Source: Microglena sp. YARC (Eukaryota; Chlorophyta; Chlorophyceae; Chlamydomonadales; Chlamydomonadaceae). From it: DNA of 64,000 bases. The notes under the pieces were generated by a model, which worked only from the letters and a program-made list of their open reading frames with translations, ran no database searches and was not told where the DNA came from. Shown piece by piece: positions 28,622 through 39,837 of the stretch. Location of the stretch: the NCBI GenBank assembly GCA_022414725.1, contig CM039462.1, forward strand, positions 4,516,661-4,580,660, given 5' to 3'. The position numbers and the translations under genes were made by a program. Within the stretch, counting starts at the first letter, position 1. Each line of letters starts with the position of its first letter.

Positions 28622-29950
28622 CGCGAGGGGGGGGGGCTTCGCCGTTAATGAAAAGCAGGAAACAGGAGATATGCCACAAGCCAACTGTCTGCCAACGGTG
28701 CAAGTGCCACGTGTTGAGTGGGGTTTAGGAGATAGCGCTGGCAATGTCCGAAACCAGTTGACCGACAAGACCTGGGCACGAGCGAATTTATGAACTTCTA
28801 CGTGCCGAATGGCGCATGCTACTGGAGGCGCAGGCGCTTGATAAGTGGGGGAGCGAGGGGGAAATAGTAGCAACAACCTATGAACTTGCACAATCATTCG
28901 GGCAGAATGATTACTGTCTGTGTTGCTCTAGCCTCGTTTAATGGTGAAGGTGCTGGAGCCTCATTTCCAGCCTCGGTCTTTCATCGAAATTTCAGCTGCC
29001 GCATGGCGCATCGTAGCAGCAGGCGCAGGTGCTTGGGGAGATAATCGCAACACCTAGTAATTCGACAATGATTCCAATCATGCGAACACCTTGCTTCGTG
29101 CCTAGCAAAATTCTGGTGCTTAACCCTTCTTCAATGGCGGAGTTGATGGAGCCTGGTAACTACCTCGATCCCATGAGCTGGTGCTGGAGCGGTCTTGGCC
29201 TTCTTCTATCCATGCGAGCTGCAGGCGCAGGCGCTACAGATGTAGGAAACGAGTGAAGAGATACTCGCAACAAAATCTCACGACTTCATTATTTCTGAAA
29301 CATCATGCGTACTCATTCTCCTTTGTTCCCGAGTAAAACCCTACAGTTACGTCTCTTTCATCAATGTAGAGGCAATCTAGACAGCCTCGTCCAGTGTTTT
29401 CATGGAGCATGCAGGTTGTCGTGGGACGTCTCGAGGCTGAGAGGTTGCGCCTATCTCTCTCCTCGCTCATCATTTCACCATGCGCCAGGTCCTGCTCCTT
29501 CAGTCCTTCTTTTCACGAGTAATTCGTAGGTACTGCATAGCGCATGCGAATTGCAGGCGCAGGCACTAGAGAAGTACGGAGCGAGCAAAATTATTCGCAA
29601 CAAAATATCCAGACTTCATCTTCTCTGAAAATTAATGCGTCCAGTCTCGTGTTGTTCGTGTGTTATCCTGCTGTAACGACTGTGTCAATGATGGATGGGC
29701 TTCCTTATAAGCCTCGTTTAGATTGGTCTCCGACCTCGCTAATCACTTCCTGCGTTTTGCCTACGCCTACATCTACCCATGCGCCATTCCTTCCTGCCGG
29801 TCCAATGGTTTCGGACTATGCCAGCGTCATCTAGTAACACCTGGTTGTGAACTCGTGGCCATTTAAACACGTGGCAGTTTCTTGACAGGAAGGATGCTAT
29901 ACCCTCGATTCGAGAAGGAAAAGGAAAAAAAAGAGTGACAAAGAGTAAAG
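28622..29950. repeat. 1.4-kb tandem duplication, copy 1
   Basis: It starts 'gcgagggggg...gcttcgcc.gttaatgaaaagcagg' and ends '...aagagtgacaaagagtaaagta'. It matches copy 2 with a 1400-bp offset and few substitutions. Inside, a looser unit recurs ('gcaggcgcaggcgct', then '..aataatcgcaacaa', near 28866, 29041, 29261 and 29591). Short frames inside are shared by both copies but show no start, splice or family evidence. Confidence 0.85.
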
Positions 29951-29997
29951 TAAAAGACAGCCGGCACGTAGTGGCCGAGGAAGATTAGCTTCCAGGG

Positions 29998-30021
<24 letters not shown>

Positions 30022-30028
<7 letters not shown>

Positions 30029-31350
30029 GAGGGGGCTTCGCCCGTTAATGAAAAGCAGGAAACAGGAGATATGCCACAAGCCAACTGTCTGCCAACGGTG
30101 CAAGTGCCACGTGTTGAGTGGGGTTTAGGAGATAACGCTGGCAATGTCCGAAACCAGTTGACCGGCAAGACCTGGGCACGAGCGAATTTATGAACTTCTA
30201 CGTGCCGAATGGCGCATGCTACTGGAGGCGCAGGCGCTTGATAAGTGGGGGAGCGAGGGGGAAATAGTAGCAACAACCTATGAACTTGCACAATCATTCG
30301 GGCAGAATGATTACTGTCTGTGTTGCTCTAGCCTCGTTTAATGGTGGAGGTGCTGGAGCCTCATTTCCAGCCTCGGTCTTTCATCGAAATTTCAGCTGCC
30401 GCATGGCGCATCGTAGCAGCAGGCGCAGGTGCTTGGGGAGATAATCGCAACACCTAGTAATTCGACAATGATTCCAATCATGCGAACACCTTGCTTCGTG
30501 CCTAGCAAAATTCTGGTGCTTAACCCTTCTTCAATGGCGGAGTTGATGGAGCCTGGTATCTACCTCGATCCCATGAGCTGGTGCTGGTGCGGTCTTGGCC
30601 TTCTTCTATCCATGCGAGCTGCAGGCGCAGGCGCTACAGAAGTAGGAAACGAGTGAAGAGATACTCGCAACAAAATCTCACGACTTCATTATTTCTGAAA
30701 CATCATGCGTACTCAGTCTCGTTTGTTCCCGAGTAAAACCCTGCAGTTACGTCTCTTTCATCAATGTCGAGGCAATCTAGACAGCCTCGTCCAGTGTTTT
30801 CATGGAGCATGCAGGTTGTCGTGGGACGTCTCGAGGCTGAGAGGTTGCGCCTATCTCTCTCCTCGCTCATCATTTCACCATGCGCCAGGTCCTGCTCCTT
30901 CAGGACTTCTTTTCACGAGTAATTTGTAGGTACTTCATAGCGCATGCGAATTGCAGGCGCAGCACTAGAGAAGTACGGAGCGAGCAAAATTATTCGCAAC
31001 AAAATATCCAGACTTCATCTTCTCTGGAAACTAATGCGTCCAGTCTCGTGTTGTTCGTGTGTTATCCTACTGTAACGACTGTGTCAAATATGGATAGGCT
31101 TCCTTATCAGCCTCGTTTAGATTGGTCTCCAACCTCGCTAATCACTTCCTGCGTTTGCGCCTGCGTCTATATCTACCCATGCGCCATTCCTTCCTGCTGG
31201 TCAAATGGTTTCGGACTATGCCAGCGTCATCTAGTAACACCTGGTTGTGAACTCGTGGCCATTTAAACACGTGGCAGTTTCTTGACAGGAAGGATGCTAT
31301 ACCCTCGATTCGAGAAGGAAAAGGAAAAAAAAGAGTGACAAAGAGTAAAG
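30022..31350. repeat. 1.4-kb tandem duplication, copy 2
   Basis: The counterpart of 28622-29950, separated from it by a unique junction and a G run of 27 (29999-30025). Differences are isolated bases and small indels such as 'gcaggcgcaggcac' against 'gcaggcgcagcac'. It ends beside the LINE 3' tail. Confidence 0.85.
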
Positions 31351-31351
31351 T

Positions 31352-31470
31352 AGAAAAAAAGAAAGACGACACGCCCAAAGCTTATAGACTAGCTAAAGCT
31401 AATCTAAAAAGAAAGACGAGGAACCCAAAGCTATTAGAGTAGCTAAGGAAAGCGAGTCTACATATTTTCG
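31352..31470 (-). repeat. LINE 3' tail repeats
   Basis: Two copies of a unit of about 50 bp ('aaagaaagacgacacgcccaaagcttatagactagct' and 'aaagaaagacgaggaacccaaagctattagagtagct') lie just beyond the last LINE coding sequence. Tandem 3' tails are common in LINEs. Confidence 0.5.
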
Positions 31471-31649
31471 ACCCCCTAGGTTATACAAACGTCCGGGCTA
31501 AAAAGCAGTACGCCAACTCGGCGTGATTAAGGAAGCTGTCCAAAGGGGGTCCTCGGACAACACCATCAAACCGGGGGGGGTGGCTAGGGGGGGCGGTACC
31601 CCCCATGATAGCCGGTGGAAGAAGGAGTTTGGGACGAGTGTGTAGCAGA

Positions 31650-32417
31650 TTACATGCGCCGGCGGGTACACACGATGGTATGTGCGTATCGGACGGCATG
31701 CAGGTGGAGGGAGTTGAGGAGGCGGGTGGTGTCAGTAGGATGGATACCGAGAGAAGAAAAAATGGGGATAAGGGAGGCGAATAGGGTACCGAAGGAGCCG
31801 AGGATGATAGGGTCTGGGGAGATGACCCGCCAACCAGCAGCGAGAAGAGTCGAACGGAGGGTGGAATGCTGAGCGCGTTTAATGGCAAGGGTGGTATGAT
31901 ATCGGGCGTCCCAATTGTACGTGAGTTTACAAAGAAAGACAGTGTGGGCGGCTTGGAGGGTGGAAAGTTCGGACTGGGTGAGGGTGGCGTCGTGGGAGGG
32001 GGCGTCAGAAGGGGAGAGACCGGAAAGGAAGAGGATGTCGGGGCGCAATTTGGCGACAGGGGTACAAGAGCAAGGGTGGAGGCATGCACAAGTGGGTGGG
32101 AGGTGTGGGAGGAGCCAAGGGGGTAGGCGGGTGTTGGAGACACCGAGTGGGAGGGCGTTTCCCGAAGATGCGTCAACATAGAATGTGGAGCGGCCGAGGG
32201 AGCCAGCACATATGGCGTCATAGAGTTGAAGGACAGCGGCGTTGTGTCGGGCAATGTAGAGGGCAGCGAACTTCGGGTGGGAGCATGAGGCAAGAAGGTG
32301 GGCCGATGTGTCATGGGAGTGGCAAAAATGGCAAGATCCATCGAGGATGGGTGGGTTGCATTGAGTATAGGGTTCGGGGGGTATGCGTTTGTGAGGGACA
32401 GAGGCCGTCCAAAACAT
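31650..32417 (-). pseudogene. LINE C-terminal zinc knuckle and restriction-like endonuclease-like domain
   Basis: The 255-residue frame holds CHFCHSHDTSAHLLASC (C-x2-C...H-x4-C), IARHNAAVLQLYDAI, KLRPDILFLSG, VFLCKLTYNWD, LLAAGWRVISPDPIILGSFG and LIPIFSSLGIHP. It aligns along its length with the plus-strand fragment at 27.75-28.3 kb. There the position after RPD reads LLELGY, while here it reads LCKLTY, so the expected acidic residue is lysine. If the domain is a nuclease, this copy would be inactive. Confidence 0.6.
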
Positions 32418-32799
32418 GTTGAAACGGAATTTAAGGATTGTGCGGATTTGAGGGAAGGATCATGGCTGGTGCGGGTGGGAGAGGCTGGTGGGTCGGAGGA
32501 GTTGTAGGTGTTGGGGGGTGGGAGGGGGGGCAGGGGGTTGGGAGAGTGGTGGGTGAAGGGGGTACAGCGGAGAAGACACGAGCGACTGAGGGGCAAGGGA
32601 AAGTAGGTAAGGTCATGTGTGTGCCATAGGTATTGAGAAAGGTTGTTAGGGAGTCCGTGATGTCGGAGAGAAGGCGGTAGGGTGGGTGTGGGTTGGAGGG
32701 CGTAGGTAGAGGTTGGAAGCATGGCCATGCTGGGAGGCTGTGGAGGTGGCTCGGGTGAGAAATAGAGAAGTCGAAGGTACAAGAGGAGGGGTTATCGAG

Positions 32800-34066
32800 G
32801 GCATAGCGGGCACCCTCGTCAGCAATGTCGTTACCTATGATGCCGGTGTGGGATCGCACTTTGTAGAAAATCGTGGGGGTGGAGGAGTGAAGGCGGTCAA
32901 AGAGGAGTTGGCGGATGGAGATGAGGATGGGAAGATGTTTATGAAAGGGGATGGAGTTGGGAAGATAGACGATGCGGCGGATAAGGTGTAGACTGGAGAG
33001 AGGGAGTCTGTGTAGATGCGAACTGGGTCCAGAGGGTGGTGTGTGCCGGCGTGCTGGAGGGCGGCAAGAATGCCTGAGAGTTCTGCGCGTAGGATGGTGT
33101 TGATCTCGGCAGTACCACCAGGATGGATATGGTGGACTGAGGAAGAAGGTGAGTGGAGGAAAGCGGCACCAGTGTGTGTAGAGCCGTTATGATCGGGAAC
33201 GGCAGAACCGTCCGTGTAGTAGGAGATGTGAGACGGCAGGTGAGAAGGGAGGTTGTTGGAGGGGAAAAGGTGAAGGCAAGAGGGAATCGCAGGGCAGAGG
33301 GTGGGGGAGTAAAGGGGAGGGGGGTGAGGACGAGGGTCCGGGAGTGAGCGGAATTTTGTAGGGGGGCCCCAGGTTGGGCATTTGGAGGAAGGGTGGGGAG
33401 GGGTAGAAGGTGGTAGGAAAGGTGGGGTTAAGGGAAGGATGTGTCGGTTGGAAGGGAGGAGGGATAGAGCAGAGAGGCCCGAATGGTTACCGATGCAAAC
33501 AAGGTGAATGCGTGAGCGATTGAGGAGTGAAGGGGAGTCATAAGGGAGGGCAGGGTGCATGGAGCATGGGGGTTGAAAGTGGAAGGAGTTACGTGGGAAG
33601 GTGCTGAGGATACGGATGGAGGGGTGAGAGAGCCAATAAGAGAGAGGAGAGGTAGGCCAAGAAGGGAGTAGGAGGAAGGTACAAGTAGGGATGTTGTCTG
33701 TGAGGGCAGAAGAGATGGCCCACCGGATGGAGCGGAGGAGAGTTGTTGAGTCGTGTGGGGGGTGGGCATACGAAAAGCCGGTCCACTGCGTGGAAAAACT
33801 GTCGTAGAGAGCACCGAAGAGACTATCAAGACGTGCATTGGAGTAGTAAGGGATGGGGAAGACGGGGCAAGTGAGGGGGGAGGAGAAACGGTGGACATGG
33901 AGTAGGAAATGGGCGAGGAAGGGAGTGAGGAGGGCGGGAGGGAGGGCGAGGTGTTCTGAGAGGGCGGGGGAGGGAGGGAGGTTGGTGAGGGGGGAGTAGG
34001 GGTGGGGGGTAGCGAAGGAGGAGGTTGACGAGATCTTCCTCGAAAGATCCGAGGACAAAATACCAT
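32800..34066 (-). pseudogene. RNase H domain with an upstream Dam-like region
   Basis: RNase H motifs are clear: YYTDGSAVPDHNG (about 33220), LRAELSGILAALQHA (33060), VRIYTDSLSPVYTL (33010) and, after a frameshift near 32850, KVRSHTGIIGNDIADEGAR (32855-32800), giving the D-E-D-D set. Upstream, at about 33830-33560, the frame reads LFGALYDSFS, WTGFSYAHPPHD, FLLLPSWPTSPLSYWL and SHPSIRILSTFP. This pattern resembles the Dam-like methyltransferase region of DIRS-type elements, with HPPH where an NPPY/DPPW motif would be. That resemblance is judged by eye and is tentative. Confidence 0.65.
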
Positions 34067-34099
34067 AGTTAAAGGGATGGGTTATGCGGTGGGTGTGGT

Positions 34100-36240
34100 A
34101 GGCGGTATGGAGCCAGTCGAGGCGGGATGTGGAAATGGAGCCGAGGTAGGATCCGTCAGGGCGATAGATGAAGGCGCGGTTGGTATGGAGGGGCGGGGGG
34201 GGTGTAGGTTGGGGGAGACCGATCTGTATAGTTATGCAAGATTGGGGTGTGATGTCGAGATCGGGGTGAACAGGAGATGTGTGAAAGAGAAGGAGGGGAG
34301 CAGAAGCAGGAGGTGGGGGAGGTAAGGGGGTAGTGTCCGGAAGGGGCCAGAGGCCCTGTTGGGATGCGCAATGGAGATGTGAGTCGAGAGGGAGAGGGGG
34401 TGGAGGGGTACTAAGATTAAGGATAACAGGGAAATAATCTGTAGGAACAGCGTGGGCGAGGTTAGGGGAGGGTGTGAGGAGTGGGCAGTGAGGTGGTGTG
34501 GCGGGTGTTGTGGGATGGACAAAGAGGAGTGAGGTGGAGGCATGGGTATGGGTGGGAGCGGTGCGGGGGTGTCTGGGAATGGAGGCGGTAAGGTCGAGTG
34601 TGCGAGGAAGTGGAGGGAGTGGGGAGGCCCGAAAGGGTGGGTGTATGGTGTGGGAAGGGGTTTTGGTGGTGGTAACATGCGTGGTAGGATGGGAAGGGGG
34701 GGTAGGATGTGTGTCCGGGTGGAGACGTTTGCGTGTTGGTGGGTGAGGAGAGAGGGCGTGAGCCGCATGTGCGGTTCCAAAGTCGAGGGCACGACAGACA
34801 CCGGGGAGGAGCGGAGGAAGGGTAGGAGCATGTGCACATCGATGGAGGAATGCAGGGGGGGGGGGGGGGGGGGGAGGGGGATAAATCGTGAATGCGGGGG
34901 ATGGAAAGGTTGAGGGGTCGAGTATTGTGTTGCAAGGCCTGTGGGTATGGAAGGGTTGCGGGTGTAATGGTGGTTGTGTGCTCGTGGGAAGTGGGTGGAT
35001 GGCGGTGGAGGCTGCGTAGTGGTGGTGGGAGGGAGGAGAGGTCGAGAACCGGATATGGGGGGCGTGGAGAGGTGAGGTGCAGTCGCTTATGGGGGGGTTG
35101 TGGGGTGGAAAGGTCTAGAACTCTGGTAGATGTGGGGCGGGTGAGGTCTCTGGGTGATTTGTGTGGTGTCAGGGTATGGCGCGGAAAGGGATGGGTGGAG
35201 GTGAGGTGGAGTCGCTTAGGGGGTGGAGGGGGGGTGGAAAGGTCGAGGAACCGAGGCGGGGTGGGGATGGCTGCGTCGCGTTGGGAGGTGTGGGTTGAGG
35301 GGGTAAAAAGTCGGTAAGGGAGTGGAAGGGATAGGTCAAGTCGTGGAGGAGGGGAAGAGGTGGTAAGGGAGAGCCCGATGTGGGGTAGTGAGGTCGAGGA
35401 CACGACGGGGAGCGGGATTGGTCTGATGGCTGAGGTTGTCGGTTGGAGGGGTGGGGTGTCTGCGAAGAGGATGAGAGGGAGGTGTCCTGTGGGGGTAGGA
35501 GGGGGGGGGAGGGTCGGTCAGAGAGAGATAGAGGGGTGATGGGAAGATTGGCGGGAAGGGGTTGGAGAAGGAGGAGGAAGTTATGGGTGGCCGTGATGAG
35601 GCGTTGGTGGAGGGGAAGGGGGGCGACGCTGGTGGAGGTGAGTGCGCCAGGTGTGCCATTAAGGAGGAGAGTGAGGCGGTTGAGGGCAAGTTTGGCTGCA
35701 TTGAGGGCTCTGGTGGGTAGGCGGCGACGATAGGTTGAATGAAGGACGTTAGAAGGGAGGAGGGAGGGTGGGAGAGGGGCGCGGCCACAAGGGCGTGAGA
35801 GAGGGGGTGCTAGAAGTTCAGAAAGTTGTGTGATGCCAAGGGGCCAGAGAGGTGAAAGGAGGGATTGGAGGGTTGCGACGGAAGGGCAGGATAAGGGGCA
35901 AGGTAGGGATGTGTGGGGGATAGTGGTGAGTGTATTCCACAGTGGGGTGCCGTGTAGAGAGAGGGGGCCGGTCGGGGGTGTGTGCAGGAGGAGGCCAGCG
36001 TCTTGCATGAGGGTGAGGAGGCGGAGGGCGAGGGGGTGGGAATAAAAAGTGGTTGTACGGTGTGCGATTGGAGAGGGTAGGTGACCAGAGCAAGTGAGAT
36101 CTCTATGGAGAGAGGAGGAGAGGAGAAGACCGAGAGGTCCCGAGTCGCAGAGAGTGCGAGAGAGAGTGGAGGTGGCGATGCGGGCGTAGTCGAGTCGTAG
36201 GGAGAGCAAACCGACACCGAGGTGGGAGGTGGGGGCAAGG
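34100..36240 (-). pseudogene. Proline/serine/threonine-rich linker with RVLDLSTP repeats
   Basis: After the RT thumb the minus strand reads low-complexity P/S/T/H-rich sequence in several frames. At 35380-34870 four to five units share 'R-V/F-L-D-L-S/T-T-P' followed by 'KRLHLTS' (RVLDLTTPHR, RFLDLSTPPPPPKRLHLTS, RVLDLSTPQPPHKRLHLTS, PVLDLSSLPPPLR, RPLNLSIP). A G run of 20 (34855-34874 on plus) breaks the region. Such repeats between RT and RNase H are not part of a standard LINE. The sequence is strongly strand-biased, so some of the openness of frames is compositional. Confidence 0.5.
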
Positions 36241-37785
36241 AGTGCATGGCAGCGGTGGGGAAGGAACGGGGGAGTCGGAGGCAAAGGCGAGTGATGCGAG
36301 CGAGTAAGGTGTCTAGAGTGGAAATGTCTGTGTAGGAGAAGGGTGCGAGGGCGAAGCAGTGGGTTAATTTCGGTTTGAGGACATGGTGGATGATGCGTAG
36401 GGCATGGCGAGGGGGTACGTTGGCTGCAAGCAGTTGCTGACCCTTGGTTGTAATAAGGTGTGTGAGGTAGCGGTATTGGTGTGTGAAGGAGAGCGTCATA
36501 GTGATGTGGAGGCCGAGGTAGATGTACGGGTGGTCGGGGGGTAGGTAGGGGATAGCTATGGAGTGAACGCAGAACTTTTCTAGGAGTTGAGTGCGGAGAA
36601 GTTTATTTTGGTCAGCAAGTGTGACGGCAAAGCCGGAGAGGCGGTGGGAGTGTAAGATACCGGTAACGGCACATTTCTTTGCGTTGAGGGACAGACCGCC
36701 CCATGTGCAGTAGGTCAGAAGTTTGGTGTATTGATGGTGTAAGCGGGAGAGGGAAGTGGTGGTAAGGGCAAGGTCATCAGCGTAAGCGAGGGCAGAAACT
36801 GTGGAGGGGTGTGGGTGTGAGGCGTGGGGTATACAAGAGGGTGTGTAGCCGTGGCCGCCGTCTGATAACCAGCGGAGGAGGGGGTCCAGGAAGATATTGA
36901 AGAGAAGGGGAGATAAGGTGTCCCCCTGGATTGTGCCTCGTGTAATAGGAATGGGGGGAGTGGTTAGGCCGGTACGACGGTTGAGGCAAACGCATGTGGA
37001 AGCGTTAGTGTAAAGGTCCCGAATGACTGAAACAAAGTCTTGTGGGTATCCCAAGTCGGTCATGATGAGGAGTAATTTCGCATGGTTGATGGTGTTGAAT
37101 GCGTTGGTGAAGTCAACGTACATGACGTAAAGATCCCTGTTGGAGCGTGCGGCATCCTCCAAAGTGAGAAGGTAGCGCAGGGATTGTCTGTGTGTGCCTC
37201 GCCGGGGGCGGAAGCCTTCTTGGGCGGAGGAGAGGAGGTTGTGGGATTCGGCAAAGGAAGAGGCCACTCTGGTGATGAAGCTTGTCCAAAGTTTGTAGAG
37301 TGTGTTGTGGAGGCCGATGGGGCGCTTGTTTGAGAGGAAAGTTGGGGAACCTCGTTTGTGATTTTCCAAGAAGGGGGTGTATGACTGGTGAGCCAGAAGA
37401 GGATGAAGAGGTGGTGTAGGGAATCGAGTAATGAGGGGGGCATGAGTTTGAGAAGTTCATTTGGGATCCCATCTGGACCAGGGCTCTTGTTGTTGGGAAG
37501 GGAGGTGATAAGAGAAGAGAAGGTGGCAGGGCAAGTAATGAGGGGAAGCATGGACGGTGGGGGTTGGGGGCTAGATGGGTGTGTTTTGAGGAGGTGAAAA
37601 GGGTCCGGGGCGTTTCGCAGGGTCCATGGGTATGGGGAAGGGGAGAGGCCATGAGAATCAGTGGAGGTCCAAGCTTTGGTAAAGTAGTTGTGGGCGTGAG
37701 AGGAAAGGTCGGCGGGCGTGGTTAGGAGGGTAGAGGTGGCGGTTGGTATCGCAAGGGGGGTCCGCAGCGCAGCAGCGTAGGTGCA
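36240..37785 (-). pseudogene. Reverse transcriptase domain of the LINE
   Basis: Motifs appear in canonical order on the minus strand: NNKSPGPDGIPNELL (about 37480), KRPIGLHNTLYKL (37320), AQEGFRPRRGTHRQ (37200), MYVDFTNAFNTINH (motif A, 37105), TRGTIQGDTLSPLLFN (motif B, 36930), ALAYADDLAL (motif C, 36770), LSLNAKKCAV (36690) and IYLGLHI (36520). The frame shifts near 37358 (after SWK) and near 36240. The reading before the first shift extends 5' to about 37785, where LINE similarity is lost. It would have copied the element's RNA at the target site; these lesions rule out a functional protein as sequenced. Confidence 0.85.
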
Positions 37786-37835
37786 GGACTTCGCATGTGC
37801 AGGACAAATTCCGTTGGCACTTCAGCGAATTTTCA

Positions 37836-38071
37836 ATGGCGCAAATTAAGAGAGCTGCCAGTGGTGGGGTTGGTGCGGTTGACCCACTGGTAGCGCTGCC
37901 TTGTTATGGATGCAGCTGCCCGAAAGTGTTTCCAGGAGGCAGTCCCCCATCGATCACATCTTTCCGTTTTACACAGACTGTCTATCTAAGATTTATGATC
38001 ATCCTGCCTCGACTGCAAACACAAACAAAGGGACGCCGGAAGGCCAGAATTTTGTCCAGCCAGCGAATACG
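37836..38071 (+). CDS. Weak exon candidate ending where the Copia element is inserted
   Basis: From an ATG at 37836 ('ttcaatggc') a frame runs MAQIKRAASGGVGAV..., with CYGCSCPKVF, to the left LTR boundary. Removing the element and one TSD copy joins 'gcgaatac' to 'gtgagtacatg', so the empty site contains a good splice donor. No homologue was recognised and a second frame is also open, so this is only a candidate. Confidence 0.2.
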
Positions 38072-38338
38072 TGTCAGCGCTAGCTTTCTTATGTCTTTTC
38101 TATCGTGTGTCTTCCTCAGGAATGACACAGGTCAATGTCTTTTACACCGTCTTGTCACTCGTAGGTGTCAAGAAGGTACCCATGTTACACGTGGTTCTAG
38201 TAAGCCCCGTACCCTAAGTCATGTTGGCGGCACGCCTGTCAACCTTAAGTCTCTACCGAGACTCTGTAAATTATTCGCAAAGCTACCAAAGCTTTAGTTT
38301 CCTCCCTTCCGTTCGAAGTCCAGCTGTATAAGCTGACA
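38072..38338 (+). repeat. Copia 5' LTR
   Basis: 267 bp, TG...CA ends. It differs from the 3' LTR by 'tgtcag' against 'tatcag', a missing G in 'cccatgttac', 'gctacca' against 'gcttcca', and two changes near the end. It should hold the promoter, but no core promoter was identified with confidence. Confidence 0.9.
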
Positions 38339-38352
38339 GGTTATCAGCCCAT
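38339..38352 (+). promoter_or_regulatory. Primer-binding site of the Copia element
   Basis: Immediately after the LTR's GCTGACA lies 'ggttatcagccca'. Copia elements often use a half-tRNA of initiator methionine and show 'tggtatcagagc' here; the similarity supports the same primer type. Confidence 0.5.
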
Positions 38353-38383
38353 CAATTGCTGCAAACCACTGTCGTTGGACCAC

Positions 38384-39825
38384 ATGCCGAGCATTCCTCC
38401 TCATGCTAATGTCACGAAGCTCACGCGTGAAAACGCAGAGGTTTGGATGTTAGAGATGTATTCATTACTCTCTATCTATGGCTGGGAGGTCGTCATAGAT
38501 CGCGGTCAACTTCAGACTACGATGTCTTGGCTGGAAGGAGCTACGCTAGGTGTGTGGATCAATCCAAGCTACGTCAACGACTCAACCTGTTCGACACCGA
38601 CTACCTCCAGGACCGTCTACACCGACTGTCCAACGTCCAGCCCAGACCTATTGGACGCAACAACAAGGCCTGCAGCGCGACGCGGAGGCGGAGTCTACAG
38701 CTTCTGCGGGACAAGCTCCGGGAGGAGGTGGGCAAGGGGGAGGTGGAGCGCGCACCCCAGTGGTGACGCGATCTGCTGGCCCCCAACTCGGTGAGAGCTC
38801 CTTAGTGGGCACGCCCTTGCCTGTTTCTAGTAGCGCTACCAATGCCCTGTCCTCTGGTGAAGATCTAGACCTTCACCAGACCCAGACCGCTGAGGTCTTA
38901 GCTACCCTAGCATCTCGACATGCGCAACACGAACCCTCTATTACAGAATTAGAGGAACTAGTGACAACTTCTAACGACGCAAACTTAGAAGCACTGCGTA
39001 GGATTGAAGTTCAGGTCCTTGCTTTTATGATGCTATGCATCAGCCCTGCGCTGCGGTACCACTTTGCGGCCTACGCCTACGCCCAAGATATCTGGGATGA
39101 GGTAGAGGGGTGGGTAGTCACCGCAAACGAGTTAAGAGGTCCAACCCTCATGCTAGAAATGAAGCGGCAGAAGATGCGCGCAGGTGACTTTGTTACCACC
39201 TACTTTGACGGCATTCGGCATCAGGCCAAGCAGCTAATCCAGGCTGGGATCCCGGTCACTGAGCAGCAGTGCACCGAGATTGCGATCGCAGGAGCGGCTC
39301 CTCGTTTCACTGCCTTGCAAGTTCTTTACAGCAGCCCTGATCTGTCTGTAGGTTTCTCAGCCACCCAGCTACGGTACGAGCAGGCTGATATTGCCAATCA
39401 GCACCTTGCCCCTGATCACCCGAATTTCCCCCCGTACTTGCTCGAAAATAAAGCCCATGCTAAGTAACCCTCCTCCCCCTGCTTTCCCTGCATTGGCTGC
39501 AGCTCCTGCAGAGGGTCGACAAAGTGATCGCCGCAACCCAGGCTATGGAGGCAAGGCGAAGCGTGGTGGAGGCAACCCTGCGCAGTCCCCTCGTGGACGT
39601 GGCGGTGGGGGAAACGGCAATTCCGCAGTCTGCTCCCACTGTCACTTCCCAGGACATGTGCAGGACACGTGCTGGAAGCTACACCCGAACCTTCGTCCGG
39701 CCCGCCCTGGCCAGCATGGCCAACCTGGCAACGCTCCGCGAGGAAATGCTCCTCGTGGGAACTTCTCCCGAGCGGAGTTCGAGGCTCTCAGCAGCCAGCT
39801 CTCCGGCTTACAGTACATGTGAGAA
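38384..39825 (+). pseudogene. Copia Gag with CCHC zinc knuckle
   Basis: The first ATG is at 38384 and the N-terminus reads ANVTKLTRENAEVWMLEMYS, typical of copia Gag. A frameshift near 38545 leads into a Q/P/G-rich linker and then a helical Gag core (FMMLCISPALRYHF, AQDIWDEVEGWV, LEMKRQKMRAGDFVTTYFDG) to 39466. A second shift near 39465 enters the frame with a basic RGG region and the knuckle CSHCHFPGHVQDTC (39631-39672). Gag would package element RNA in virus-like particles. The breaks sit near homopolymers, so assembly errors are possible. Confidence 0.8.
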
Positions 39826-39837
39826 GTAGCTCCTGCC

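Larger units (their letters stand above)
31395..37785 (-). mobile_element. 5'-truncated Dualen-like LINE with RT, RNase H and C-terminal zinc/endonuclease-like region
   Basis: Read on the minus strand, the order is RT (37.7-36.2 kb), a proline-rich linker (36.2-34.1), a possible methyltransferase-like segment (34.0-33.3), RNase H (33.23-32.80), and a CCHC knuckle with RPD motif (32.35-31.65). At least five frameshifts separate these parts. The 5' part (ORF1 and any apurinic endonuclease) is missing, as expected of 5'-truncated LINE insertions. RT, RNase H and an RPD-type C-terminus together point to the Dualen/RandI group. No TSD could be fixed. Confidence 0.75.

Noticed and set aside
31481..32782. 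433-codon minus-strand frame
   Set aside because: It overlaps RNase H and zinc-knuckle frames of the LINE in the wrong register. The conserved motifs lie in the other frames.
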